Part shown: positions 23,762-33,614 of the stretch, piece by piece | How positions within the stretch are numbered: the stretch's first letter is position 1 | Layout of the letters: each line of letters opens with the position of its first letter | Assembly (NCBI GenBank): GCA_963920635.1 | Contig: OY987304.1 | Coordinates: 29,512,365 to 29,576,364, forward strand | Origin: Pseudeuparius sepicola | Taxonomy: Eukaryota; Arthropoda; Insecta; Coleoptera; Anthribidae | Direction of reading: 5' to 3' | Length of the DNA: 64,000 nt | Translations under genes and position numbers: made by a program | Notes under the pieces: generated by a model | Told to the model about the DNA's origin: nothing | What the model saw: the letters and a program-made list of their open reading frames with translations, nothing else | The model's database searches: none

Positions 23762-26130
23762 AAAATTGCCGGGAAAACTACACCCTGAAAATCTCAGAAG
23801 TAAAAAAATTGCCTGACAAAAAACTACCCCTTCCCACCCCCGAAATGTTTTTGGTCGGATCCTCGCCATTTTCAGCCAGAACGTTCAAAGTTTACCCAGA
23901 CGCACCAATCCGCGGTTGAAAAAATTTACCTGACGAAACTACCCCCTGCATCCCTTTAGGGAAAAAAATTGATAACTCCATTGTTTCTGGTCCGATTTTC
24001 GCCGTTTTCACAAGAACGTTCAAAAGAGTCTCAGAAGCATAAAAAACTGCCTGACAAAAACTACCCCTTCCCACCCCCGAAGTAGTTTTTGGTCGAATCC
24101 TCGCCATTTTCAGCCAGAACGTTCAAAATTTACCCAGACGCACCAATCCGCGGTTGAAAAAATTTTCCTGGCACAACTACCCCCTGCACCCCTTTAAGGA
24201 AAAAAATGATAACTCCATTGTTTATGGTCCGATTTTCGTCGTTTTCACAAGGATGTTAAAAAAAGTCAGTCTGAGAAATAAAAAAAAAAACTGCCGAAAA
24301 AAAAAACTACCCCTTCCCACCCCCGAAGTTGTTTTTGGTCGGATCCTCGCTATTCTTAGCAAGGTCGTTCAGAATGACTCCAGAAACACCAATCAGTGGT
24401 TGAAAAAATTGCCGGACAAAACTACCCCCTGCATCCCTTTAGGAAAAAAAAAAGATAAATCCATTGTTTCTGGTCCGATTTTCGCCGTTTTCACAATGAT
24501 GTTAAAAAAAGTCAGTCTGAGAAATAAAAAAAACTGCCGGAAAAAAAAACCCCTTCCCACCCCCGAAGTTGTTTTTGATCGGAACCTCGCCATTTTTAGC
24601 AAGGACGTTCAAAATTATTCCAGAAGCACCAATCTGCGGTTGAAAAAAATTGCCGGACAAAACTACCCCCTGCATCCCTTTAGGAAAAAAAAATGATAAC
24701 TCCATTGTTTATGGTCCGATTTTGTCGTTTTCACAAGGATGTTAAAAAAAGTCAGTCTGAGAAATAAAAAAAACTGCCGGAAAAAAAAACTACCCCTTCC
24801 CACCCCCGAAGTTGTTTTTGGTCGGATCCTCGCTATTCTTAGCAAGGTCGTTCAGAATAACTCCAGAAACACCAATCCACGGTTGACAAAAATTGCCGGA
24901 CAAAACTACCCCTGCATCCCTTTACGAAAAAAATGATAACTCCATTGTTTCTGGTCCGATTTTCGCCGTTTTCACAAGGATGTTAAAAAAGTCAGTCTCA
25001 GAAATAAAAAAAACTGCCGGAAAAAAACTACCCCTTCCCACCCCCGAAGTTGTTTTTGGTCGGATCCTCGCGATTTTTAGCAAGGACGTTCAAAATTAGT
25101 CCAGAAGCACCAACCGGCGGTTGAAAAAATTTGCCGGACGAAACTACCCCCTGCATCCCTTTACGGAAAAAAATGATAACTCCATTGTTTCTGGTCCGAT
25201 TTTCGCCGTTTTCACAAGGACGTTCAAAAGAGTCTCAGAAGTATAAAAAAACTGCCTGACAAAAAACTACCCCTTCCCACCCCGAAGTTGTTTTTGGTCG
25301 AATCCTCGCCGTTTTCAGCAAGGACGATCAAAATTAACCCATACGCACCAATCCAGAGACAATGGAGTTATCATTTTTTCCCTAAAGGGATGCAGGGGGT
25401 AGTTTTGTCCGGCAATTTTTTCAACCACTGATTGGTGTTTCTGGAGTCATTCTGAACGACCTTGCTAAGAATAGCGAGGATCCGACCAAAAACAACTTCG
25501 GGGGTGGGAAGGGGTAGTTTTTTCTGGCAGTTTTTTTTTATTTCTGAGACTGACTTTTTTAACATCCTTGTGAAAACGGCGAAAATCGGACCAGAAACAA
25601 TGGAGTTATCATTTTTTTCCCGAAGGGATGCAGGGGGTAGTTTTGTCCGGCAATTTTTTTCAACCGCGGATTGGTGCTTCTGGAATAATTTTGAACGTCC
25701 TTGCTAAAAATGGCGATTATCCGACCAAAAACAACTTCGGGGGTGGGAAGGGGTAGTTTTTTTCCGGCAGTTTTTTTTTAGTTCTGAGACTGACTTTTTT
25801 AACATCCTTGTGAAAACGGCGAAAATCGGACCAGAAACAATGGAGTTATCATTTTTTCCCTAAAGGGATGCAGGGGGTAGTTTTGTCCGGCAATTTTTTT
25901 CAACCGCGGATTGGTGCTTCTGGAATAATTTTGAGCGTCCTTGCTAAAAATGGCGAGGATCCGACCAAAAACAACTTCGGGGGTGGGAAGGGGTAGTTTT
26001 TTTCCGGCAGTTTTTTTTTCTGAGACTTTTTGAACGCCCTACTGGAGGTATGAAGTTATTTCGCTAAAGGAATGCAGGGAGTAGTTTTTGGCAGACAATT
26101 TTCTCCAATCGCGGATTGGTGCATCTGGAA
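23762..26130. repeat. Satellite array, units of about 240 bp, with orientation switch
   Basis: Seven plus-oriented units (ACTACCCCTTCCCACCCC block near 23823, 24060, 24307, 24550, 24790, 25028 and 25267) are followed from about 25357 by three inverted units (GGGTGGGAAGGGGTAGTTTT near 25500, 25740 and 25980). Each unit contains ACTACCCCCTGCATCCCTTT, a TCCGATTTTCGCCGTTTTCAC block and a GTTGTTTTTGGTCGGATCC block. Open frames of up to 180 codons in it are by-products of the repeat. The right edge lies about 45 bp from the LTR element at 26177. Confidence 0.9.
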
Positions 26131-26176
26131 TAAATCTAATAATTTCAAATTGTGGCTGCCGTATTATTAATACTCG

Positions 26177-26352
26177 AGTTACGTTCCCACGAGAGGAAGC
26201 AAATCCAGAAATTAAGTGTAATATGATTTTGTATACTCAACACTTCTCTAATGTTATAAAAGATGTAAAAACCCCAGATGTAACCAGTCTTGTACTCCGT
26301 TCTCTAATAAATTGTTTTTAAAAAGCAATTGCCGTGGTCTCGTATCGTAATT
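26177..26352 (+). repeat. 5' LTR of errantivirus-like element
   Basis: 176 bp, identical by eye to 33758-33933. AATAAA near 26307 fits a polyadenylation signal. The final T overlaps the primer-binding site. Confidence 0.95.
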
Positions 26353-26368
26353 GGCGCAGTCGGTAGGA
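26352..26368 (+). promoter_or_regulatory. Primer-binding site, tRNA-Ser type
   Basis: TGGCGCAGTCGGTAGGA directly follows the LTR. The same kind of sequence, complementary to the 3' end of a serine tRNA, is known from the Drosophila errantiviruses 17.6 and 297. Confidence 0.8.
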
Positions 26369-26642
26369 CGCTGCCAATCGGTCGTTAGTCTGTTGCAGAT
26401 TCGATCGCGCTGTATCAACGGTTAAATTGGTATCGATCCGAACACCGGGCCCCACGGATCCAGCAAGGACAGCATCGCCTGCAGGACACCGAGAGACCCC
26501 CAACCGAGACGAACCACGGAGAGAACGCCTAGGGAGAAGTCCAACTTCGACAACTCTCCTCTTAGGACCTTAGGATACGAAGTCCTGAGTACCTGGACAA
26601 GCATCGCCGGGAGTTATAGGCACTAGGTATAAGAAGAAACAA

Positions 26643-26680
26643 ATGAAAACACCGAGCTTCATCACATTGCTTTTGTAAGT
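26643..26680 (+). promoter_or_regulatory. Candidate env start exon and 5' splice donor
   Basis: An ATG at 26643 opens ten codons plus two bases with hydrophobic content and ends at a strong donor, TTTT/GTAAGT, with GT at 26675-26676. It lies upstream of the gag ATG. Joining it to the acceptor at 32011 would keep frame with env and supply a signal-peptide-like N-terminus that the env frame lacks on its own. Spliced env messages are known for errantiviruses; the specific junction here is inferred. Confidence 0.65.
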
Positions 26681-26777
26681 TGCTTAATCCTTTTTGCCAA
26701 TTTCCTTTTGTACAGTTGATTTTTTAGTTGTAATTTTCGTATTTTTAAGAAGCCATTTTCCCAATTATTTTTAGTTT

Positions 26778-27869
26778 ATGAGCGATAGTATTATTGAAAG
26801 TTTAGCTGATTTATTTTTAAATTTAAATATTGAGAACGAAATCAATATGCCAGCCGATAATGTTAATGTTCCTCTTCTACGTTACCAAGCAGATAATATT
26901 CCCTTGTTTGACGGAAACCCAAATTTGCTTAATAGATTTATCTCTTCTTGCGAAAATCTTCTCAGAAATTTCTTTGACACTAGAAATGCCGAAAATGTTG
27001 TAAATAATTGTCTATTAGATACCATTTTAAGTAAACGCGCAGCTGATTTAATAGGTTCTACATCAGAAATAACTTCTTGGGCAGATATAAAAAATGCTTT
27101 AATTAATACTTTCTCCGATCAACGTAGTATAGACTGTTTGATACAAGATTTAATTTCAATGAAACCCCAAAGAAATGAAACTCCTTTACAATTTGGAATG
27201 AGGATCCAGGATGCACGAAGTTTACTTTTTTCCAAGTTAAATTTAACGAATATTAATGCAAACGAAAAAGTTATTACCATAAAACATTACGATGATTTTG
27301 CTTTAAAAACATTTATCAATGGCCTTCCCTATCAAACTCAACTTGTTGTTCGACTTAAATCTCCTGATTCATCTTTAGTAGAAGAAGAAAATTTCAAATA
27401 TCTGAGTACCGGACAAAACCAAAATTTGACTCACCCTGTATGTAAACCCCAACCAAGAATTAATCCTTTTCTAGTTAACAAACCTAATTTTTCTAGACCC
27501 CAATTTTCCTCCTCACCAATTTTCTATAATAGACCAGCAACACAACTTCCTACTTTTCCAAATCAAAGAATATTTCCTAGACCCCCAATATTTCAACCTC
27601 AAGTTACACAACCCCAATTTAGACCAACTACACAACCCCAATTTAGACCAACTACACAACCCCAATTTAGACCAACTATTCCTACTAGACCTAATTTTCA
27701 ACCTCGTTTCACACCTTATTTTCAACCTCAGCAAAGACCCAATTTTTCTAATTTCCAATCTCGATATCCAACACAACAGCACCCCTATTTTGCTAATCAA
27801 AACAAGCGCAATTTTACGAAACCAACAACAACGAAACCCAAATCAACCCGAAGCTATGGAAACCAGTAG
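26778..27869 (+). CDS. gag: Gag polyprotein (main part)
   Basis: 363 codons from the first good ATG. Residues about 30-215 form a Gypsy-type capsid: a NIPLFDGNPN entry, a W-containing helix (ITSWADIKNALINTF), then a FGMRIQDAR segment and an FINGLP block, as in insect errantivirus Gag. It packages genomic RNA and forms the particle. The C-terminal 140 residues are proline/glutamine/arginine-rich, with three tandem TQPQFRPT repeats (27604-27675). No CCHC zinc knuckle is present, which is normal in this group. The frame stops at 27869, but the overlapping +1 frame continues to 28218 with a PEAME-type segment typical of Gag C-termini. The stop is thus probably due to a one-base indel near 27,830-27,850. 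Confidence 0.85.
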   Translation: MSDSIIESLADLFLNLNIENEINMPADNVNVPLLRYQADNIPLFDGNPNLLNRFISSCENLLRNFFDTRNAENVVNNCLLDTILSKRAADLIGSTSEITSWADIKNALINTFSDQRSIDCLIQDLISMKPQRNETPLQFGMRIQDARSLLFSKLNLTNINANEKVITIKHYDDFALKTFINGLPYQTQLVVRLKSPDSSLVEEENFKYLSTGQNQNLTHPVCKPQPRINPFLVNKPNFSRPQFSSSPIFYNRPATQLPTFPNQRIFPRPPIFQPQVTQPQFRPTTQPQFRPTTQPQFRPTIPTRPNFQPRFTPYFQPQQRPNFSNFQSRYPTQQHPYFANQNKRNFTKPTTTKPKSTRSYGNQ

Positions 27870-28218
27870 CACTCAATCTCGAACCAATAATCCAAAACAC
27901 GTGTCTAAATTTGAAGAACTTTTCAATCACGAAATTAATCCCGATCAATCCGAAGCATCAATCACTGAAATTGACGAAAATCAATATCCCGATTATTTCT
28001 ACGAAAACTTTTACTCGCCTGAGTACGACAGTTATTCTTTTTCCCACGATTATGACACTGATTATTCCCAGAATCCATACGAGACTTACCTACCTCAAAT
28101 TTCACATTGCGATCCCATGCTTTCCGCTGACTTTTCACAAAGTACCTCGAACTCTGATATGAACTCTAGACAACACGTAAATTTTACCAAGGACAACTTG
28201 AAAGACAACCCGTCTTAA
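27790..28218 (+). CDS. Gag C-terminal segment in displaced frame
   Basis: 142-codon open frame, +1 relative to the gag frame upstream, overlapping its last 80 bases. It starts glutamine/asparagine-rich, includes a QPEAMETSS segment, then an acidic tyrosine-rich stretch, and stops at 28218 after overlapping the pol frame. The heptamer A AAT TTT at 28179-28185 lies in the overlap in the correct register for a -1 slip into pol. Most likely this is the true Gag C-terminus, separated from the rest by an indel. Independent translation has no support. Confidence 0.6.
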   Translation: MLIKTSAILRNQQQRNPNQPEAMETSSTQSRTNNPKHVSKFEELFNHEINPDQSEASITEIDENQYPDYFYENFYSPEYDSYSFSHDYDTDYSQNPYETYLPQISHCDPMLSADFSQSTSNSDMNSRQHVNFTKDNLKDNPS

Positions 28219-30824
28219 TCGACTTAAATAACATCCGCCAAGACTTACCTCATATTTACATCCCAGAAATTGACTCATATTTTCTCATAGATACCGGTAG
28301 CTCACGTAGCATACTAAATCCTAGAATAGCACAAACGTTTTACAAAGAATTCATTAGAAATGAGATATTTAATATTCAGACAGCACACGCAAGTACTTTC
28401 CATAACGAAGTCGCCGTTATTCCAATTTTTAAAATTTTTAATACTCCAGGATATCATAAATTTTATTTATTTAACTTTTCTGAAAAATTTGATGGCCTCA
28501 TCGGAGCCAATCTAATTGATAGATTAGATGCCAATATTAAACTAAGGCGCAGAAGATTAAAAACTCCAAATTCAGACATTCCAATAATTTACTCAAATAA
28601 CGACGCCGATAGTACACCTCAACTTTTAGAACCCTTTCAATCCTATCAAATTATTATACCCCCTAGAACAAAACAAATTGTCAAAATACCAGTAGATTGC
28701 GATATTCGAAATTCTTTTGGAATATTAGATTATTTTAAATTCGGAAAAGGTACAGAAATGCCTCGCGCAATCGTAAACATAAAAAATAACTTTGCTATCA
28801 CTACTATTACCAATATAAACGAAAATCCTGTTAAAATTGTACTAGACGAACCCTTCGAAATTGAACCAATAAACATATGTGATGTTAATTTTTGCGAGAA
28901 AATGGAAACTGACGAAATACTTGAACCCGACCAAGACAATATTTTAAAATCAAATTTAAAAGAATTAAGACTCGATCACTGCAACAAAGAAGAACGAGAC
29001 GCTATTCGAAAACTCTGTTTTGAATTTAGAGATATATTTTACTGCGAAAAAATTCCTTTAACTTTCACAAACAAAATTCGTCATAAAATTAATGTAACTA
29101 ATGAATCTCCAATTTTTACAAAAAGTTATCGTTATCCCGAAATTCACAGAAATGAAATAAAAACCCAAATTTCCAAATTACTCGATCAAGGTATCATCCA
29201 AGACTCAACTTCTCCATGTTCTAGCCCCATTTGGATAGTTCCAAAAAAAATGGACGCTTCTGGAAAGCGCAAATGGCGAATGGTTATAGACTATAGGAAA
29301 CTTAACGAACGGACTATTAATGACAAATATCCCTTACCCAATATCTCAGACATTTTAGACAAGTTAGGTAAAAGTCAATATTTTTCGACATTAGATTTGG
29401 CTAGTGGTTTTCACCAAATTGAAATGGATCCAGACGACATACCAAAAACTGCTTTTTCCACAGAAACCGGACACTACGAATTCAAACGAATGCCTTTCGG
29501 TTTAAAAAACGCGCCCTCTAGTTTTCAGCGGGTTATGGACAATGTCCTCCGAGGGCTCCAAAACGAAATTTGCTTAGTTTATCTAGATGATATAGTCATA
29601 TTTAGTACCTCACTTCAAGAATACATTAGCAGACTTAGACAAGTTTTTACTAGACTCAGAGAATCCAATTTTAAGTTACAACTCGACAAGTCAGAATTTT
29701 TACGTACAGAAGTTTTATATTTAGGACATGTAATAACCCCAGACGGAGTAAAACCCAATCCAGACAAAATTTCCGCTGCAAAGAATTTTCCCATTCCCAA
29801 TACTCAGAAGGACATTAAATCATTTTTAGGCTTACTAGGCTATTACAGACGTTTTATTAAAGACTTTGCAAAAATTGTAAAACCAATGACACTTTGTTTA
29901 AAGAAAAATTCTAAAGTAGTCCACTCTCCCGAATTTATGAAATCTTTCGAACATTGCAAAAATTTACTTATCAATGCCCCTATTTTACAGTATCCAAATT
30001 TTGAAAAACAATTCATTTTAACGACAGACGCAAGTAACTACGCCATAGGTGCAGTTCTATCACAAGGTGACGTTCCTAACGACAGACCAATTGCATACGC
30101 ATCCAGAACTCTTAATGACAGTGAAACAAAATACTCCACCATTGAGAAAGAACTTTTGTCAATTGTGTGGAGTTGCAAATATTTTAGACCCTATCTTTTT
30201 GGTAGAAAATTCAAAATTTATACTGACCACCGTCCCCTTGTCTGGTTATTTAATCTCAAGGAACCAAATAGTAAATTAGTTAGATGGAGACTAAGACTTG
30301 AAGAATTTGACTACGACATAATTTATAAAAAAGGAAAACAAAACACAAATGCTGACTGTTTATCTAGAATCAAAATTAACGCCATAGAAAATGAAAGTGT
30401 AATTAATAATCCAGGTGAAATAAACCAAGACATTGAACAATTTTTAAAAGATTTAACAGACGAAGCTTACAAAAAATTCGAAACAATTGACTTAACCGAG
30501 GACGAAGACACTTTTCCTGACATGAATCCCAATTCTTTAATCGCAGAAAAGCCAAAACCAAGCCCAAAAATTAGAATCTTACAAGACATTCAAATTAAAC
30601 CCCCAAATTTTCCAAGACGACTTACTCCTGTAGATGATACACTCGCTACACCTCATTCAACTAGTAACCAATCTAGTTTAAATGATGGTATTCCCATAAT
30701 CGACGATATAATAAATAATAAAAATAAACAGATAATAGTTTATCCAAACCCCTATAATAGATTAGAAGTTGTTCACGAAAATTTTGAACATTTAAAAGTT
30801 TTAAATATCTCTCCCAAAAAATAA
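28170..30824 (+). CDS. pol: Pol polyprotein: protease, reverse transcriptase, RNase H
   Basis: One frame is open from 28170; the first ATG is only at 28758, after the protease, so expression by frameshift from gag is expected. The aspartic protease has FLIDTGSS at about 28281. The RT spans about 29,100-29,900, with WIVPKKMD, the substrate block FSTLDLASGFHQIEM, MPFGLKNAP and catalytic YLDD at about 29,580. RNase H follows (TTDASNYAIGAVLSQ, the E in YSTIEKELLSIVW, and YTDHRPLVWLF). All catalytic acids of protease, RT and RNase H seem present. The frame ends at TAA 30822-30824 just after a six-A run (30816-30821); the integrase lies in the +1 frame. Normal family pol continues without a stop, so this is a break or an assembly indel. 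Confidence 0.9.
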   Translation, partial: TTRKFYQGQLERQPVLIDLNNIRQDLPHIYIPEIDSYFLIDTGSSRSILNPRIAQTFYKEFIRNEIFNIQTAHASTFHNEVAVIPIFKIFNTPGYHKFYLFNFSEKFDGLIGANLIDRLDANIKLRRRRLKTPNSDIPIIYSNNDADSTPQLLEPFQSYQIIIPPRTKQIVKIPVDCDIRNSFGILDYFKFGKGTEMPRAIVNIKNNFAITTITNINENPVKIVLDEPFEIEPINICDVNFCEKMETDEILEPDQDNILKSNLKELRLDHCNKEERDAIRKLCFEFRDIFYCEKIPLTFTNKIRHKINVTNESPIFTKSYRYPEIHRNEIKTQISKLLDQGIIQDSTSPCSSPIWIVPKKMDASGKRKWRMVIDYRKLNERTINDKYPLPNISDILDKLGKSQYFSTLDLASGFHQIEMDPDDIPKTAFSTETGHYEFKRMPFGLKNAPSSFQRVMDNVLRGLQNEICLVYLDDIVIFSTSLQEYISRLRQVFTRLRESNFKLQLDKSEFLRTEVLYLGHVITPDGVKPNPDKISAAKNFPIPNTQKDIKSFLGLLGYYRRFIKDFAKIVKPMTLCLKKNSKVVHSPEFMKSFEHCKNLLINAPILQYPNFEKQFILTTDASNYAIGAVLSQGDVPNDRPIAYASRTLNDSETKYSTIEKELLSIVWSCKYFRPYLFGRKFKIYTDHRPLVWLFNLKEPNSKLVRWRLRLEEFDYDIIYKKGKQNTNADCLSRIKINAIENESVINNPGEINQDIEQFLKDLTDEAYKKFETIDLTEDEDTFPDMNPNSLIAEKPKPSPKIRILQDIQIKPPNFPRRLTPVDDTLATPHSTSNQSSLNDGIPIIDDIINNKNKQIIVYPNPYNRLEVVHENFEHLKVLNISPKK
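28179..28185 (+). promoter_or_regulatory. Candidate -1 ribosomal frameshift site (gag-pol)
   Basis: AAATTTT read as A AAT TTT in the gag-C frame matches the X XXY YYZ slippery pattern. A -1 slip enters the frame that is open from 28170 through protease and RT. The gag-C frame stops 33 bases later at 28218. I have not folded the downstream RNA. Confidence 0.55.
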
Positions 30825-30825
30825 T

Positions 30826-32037
30826 AAAAAACTTATCTTTGAATTTTTAAGAGACTATTTAACCTCTGACAAGACATATCACACTTATTTCCACGATGAA
30901 TCAATGTATAAGGAATTTAATGAAGTATATATCACAAATTTTAATCCCAATACTCTTAAACTTATAAAATGCACCAAAATGGTAAATTCTCTTAAGGAAA
31001 AGGACGAACGCTTAATGGTTATCAAATTTCAACACGAAGGTAAATGCAACCACCGCGGAATAACAGAAACTTTAGAGCATCTTAAAAGAAATTACTACTG
31101 GCCTACTATGAAACGCGACGTGACTAATTACATAAATGACTGTAACCTTTGTCAAACTGCAAAATATGCAAGAAATAAACCATATGTTCCTATCGTGCTT
31201 ACCGAGACCGTCGGAAAACCTTTTCAGCTTTTACATGCCGACTTATTCAAATATGATAATCACACCTTCCTTACAGTGATAGACGCATTTTCAAAATTAG
31301 GACAAGCTTTCCCAGTTCAAGGAAAAACAGCTATAGAAATTTGCAACGCTTTGATTAAATATTTCTCATTTTACGGCATACCCGAAAAAATTACAATGGA
31401 CAATGGACGAGAATTTAAAAACGAGACAGTACAAGAACTTCTAAAATCTCACAAAATTCAAATTCACTTTACTACCCCTAATCACCATGAATCGAACTCT
31501 CCTGTTGAACGTTTTCACTCTTCATTAATAGAACATTTACGTTTACTCCAACAAAAACATACAAATGAAAATGTAACAAATTTAATGACTTACGCAATAA
31601 TTGCCTATAACAATTCTATTCATTCTTCAACAAAGTTCACCCCTTTAGAATTAACATTAGGTCATACAAATTCACGTGACCCCTCACTGCTAATAGAAAG
31701 TTCGTTTTATGCAGATTACGTAAGTTCCCATAGAGATAAATTAAAAAATCTTTATGAAACTGTTTCCGAAAATCTTATAGACCACAAAAGAAAAGTTCTT
31801 GGAAAACACAACACTCAGGGACCAGACCAGTACCAGTTCAAAGTAGGACAGACTGTATACAAAACTAATATTCAAAGAAATAAAAAAGAAAATAAATTCA
31901 TTGGACCGTACGAAATTTTAGAAATTCTCGAAAATAATAAAGTAAAAGTAAAAAATAAGAAAAATAAAATTTTAGTAGTTCATATTAAAGAATTAAAAAT
32001 TCCTGTTTTAGGCTCGTCATCGGAGCAGGAGCTTTAA
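30826..32037 (+). CDS. Integrase (C-terminal part of Pol, displaced frame)
   Basis: The frame is open from about 30,805; the first ATG is at 30904 (377 codons from there). It contains the zinc-binding HHCC module (H44, H50, C80, C83 counted from that ATG), then the catalytic core with D113 in LLHADLF, D166 in TMDNGREF and E202 in SPVERFH, giving the D-D-35-E spacing of retroviral integrases. A C-terminal SH3-like region (GPYEILEIL, then KVKVKNKKNK) follows. It inserts element DNA into the host genome. In the family it is part of Pol; here it is one base out of frame with RNase H. Its stop TAA overlaps the ATG of env (TAATG). Confidence 0.88.
   Translation, partial: KKLIFEFLRDYLTSDKTYHTYFHDESMYKEFNEVYITNFNPNTLKLIKCTKMVNSLKEKDERLMVIKFQHEGKCNHRGITETLEHLKRNYYWPTMKRDVTNYINDCNLCQTAKYARNKPYVPIVLTETVGKPFQLLHADLFKYDNHTFLTVIDAFSKLGQAFPVQGKTAIEICNALIKYFSFYGIPEKITMDNGREFKNETVQELLKSHKIQIHFTTPNHHESNSPVERFHSSLIEHLRLLQQKHTNENVTNLMTYAIIAYNNSIHSSTKFTPLELTLGHTNSRDPSLLIESSFYADYVSSHRDKLKNLYETVSENLIDHKRKVLGKHNTQGPDQYQFKVGQTVYKTNIQRNKKENKFIGPYEILEILENNKVKVKNKKNKILVVHIKELKIPVLGSSSEQEL
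31998..32011 (+). promoter_or_regulatory. Candidate 3' splice acceptor for env mRNA
   Basis: Pyrimidine-rich ATTCCTGTTTTAG ends with AG at 32010-32011, 25 bases before the env ATG and within the pol end. The downstream bases are open in the env frame and hydrophobic, although no ATG precedes 32037 in that frame. It pairs in phase with the donor at 26675. Confidence 0.6.
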
Positions 32038-33614
32038 TGCCAAAATTTCACAACCTTAATGAAAATCCAGGACTTCTACCTTTAAAATTAGGAAATGCAA
32101 AAGTCACCACTGATAAATGGTCATTTATTCAAACTTTTGATGTAACAAAAATAGTTGAACAATTTTACACTATTCATGGCAAGTTTTCAGAACTCAAGAA
32201 TAGCTTTAATTACTCATCTACTTATAAAAAAGAATTTCATAACTCCTACAACTTAATTAATGTTTTGGAAAACAAAATTATTTCACAAATTAATCAAATA
32301 AACCCAATAATAAGAAAGAAAAGAGGCATACTTGATCCCTTAGGCAGTTTAATTAAAACAATAACTGGAAACTTGGATCAAACAGACGCACAAAAATATG
32401 ATTCAGCTTTATTTACACTTTCACAAAATGAACAAAAATTGAAGACTCTTGTAAAAGAACAAATAACCCTTTTGGAAAGATCTATTACCAAATTTAAGAA
32501 TACTACAGATTTACTTAGCCATAACGAGGAAGTATTAGATGCTAGATTGAAAAACGTAGAAGAAGTTATTAAAGCAAACAGTATAGAAACTATAGAAGTT
32601 TTCAGATATTTTGAAATAGATATGGTAATCTCTCAGATATCACTGGCATATCAGACGATATACGACATTTTAGAAAAACTTGAAGTTGCAATAACATTTT
32701 CAAAATTAAATACCTTACACAATTCAATAATTGAGCCGCTAGATTTATTAATAGAATTAAAATCAATCAAGAAGCATTTGTACAAATTCAAATTACCTTT
32801 TGACACTATAACTGAAAACATATTATTATTTGAAAAAATAGTAAACATAAAAAGTTACAGCAAAGGAAATCAATTAGTCTTTATAATAGAAATTCCATTA
32901 GTGCTTCAAGAAAATTACAGCTACTATCGACTTTATCCTATACCAACTCCCTCGAAAAACAATAAATTCAAACTAATCCTTCCTCAAGAGAAATACCTTC
33001 TCCTTAATGAGCAATATTATATCTCAACGGACAAGCAATGCCAAGAAATTACCACCGAAGAATACCTGTGCCATGAACATAGTCCAGCCAAAATTGAAAC
33101 TAACGCTCCATGCGAAGTCAGTCTTTTAAATTTTATCAAAAACTCCACGTCGTGTCAACAAATTCCTGTAGAAGTTCCCGAACTCCGAGTACATAAGATG
33201 GAAAACAATCAATGGTTAATTATCGCCCCCAAAGAGACTATAGCTACCCTATTCTGCGGATCCAGTGAACAAAAACTACCCTTAAACGGAACCTTTGTGT
33301 TAGAAATGGAAGTGAACTGTGAAGTGCAAGTGAATGACTTTAATATTAGAATTTATCAAAGCTCAAAAATTAATTATAAAAATATTGTTTTACCTAGTTT
33401 AAATTTCGAAAATAATGTTCATTCTGATTTGATTGTTAATTTTAGAAATTTTAAATTGAATTCTGTAAACACAAATGAATTTAATAATATCAAAAATGCT
33501 TTAGATTTGCAAAAAGAAAAATTAGAAAATATTTCTGAAGTACCGATTCATTTTAACCAACTTAGTTTCTGGACTATATTGATTTACCTCATAATAATAA
33601 TAACCTTACTCTAA
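32037..33614 (+). CDS. env: Envelope glycoprotein, F-like, truncated in membrane anchor
   Basis: 525 codons. An RKKR furin-type site at residues 93-96 is followed by GILDPLGSLIKTITGNLD, the fusion-peptide layout of errantivirus Env proteins related to baculovirus F. A long helical region (about residues 115-190) follows, then a cysteine-rich ectodomain (about 325-440). The last residues, about 507-525, are a hydrophobic anchor that the stop at 33612-33614 cuts off with no cytoplasmic tail. In the same frame, sequence beyond the stop continues hydrophobic and then lysine-rich up to about 33,690, as an intact anchor and tail would. No signal peptide follows the local ATG; the spliced start exon at 26643 could supply it. 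Env mediates cell entry in infectious members of the group. Confidence 0.88.
   Translation: MPKFHNLNENPGLLPLKLGNAKVTTDKWSFIQTFDVTKIVEQFYTIHGKFSELKNSFNYSSTYKKEFHNSYNLINVLENKIISQINQINPIIRKKRGILDPLGSLIKTITGNLDQTDAQKYDSALFTLSQNEQKLKTLVKEQITLLERSITKFKNTTDLLSHNEEVLDARLKNVEEVIKANSIETIEVFRYFEIDMVISQISLAYQTIYDILEKLEVAITFSKLNTLHNSIIEPLDLLIELKSIKKHLYKFKLPFDTITENILLFEKIVNIKSYSKGNQLVFIIEIPLVLQENYSYYRLYPIPTPSKNNKFKLILPQEKYLLLNEQYYISTDKQCQEITTEEYLCHEHSPAKIETNAPCEVSLLNFIKNSTSCQQIPVEVPELRVHKMENNQWLIIAPKETIATLFCGSSEQKLPLNGTFVLEMEVNCEVQVNDFNIRIYQSSKINYKNIVLPSLNFENNVHSDLIVNFRNFKLNSVNTNEFNNIKNALDLQKEKLENISEVPIHFNQLSFWTILIYLIIIITLL

Noticed and set aside
24154..24696. 180-codon frame and similar frames on both strands in the satellite
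   Set aside because: The same peptide recurs once per unit of about 240 bp and on both strands; it follows the satellite unit and breaks with unit length changes.
32035..32039. Pol-env TAATG overlap as a translational coupling signal
   Set aside because: In an animal retroelement env is expected from a spliced mRNA, and the local ATG gives no signal peptide; the overlap is probably incidental.
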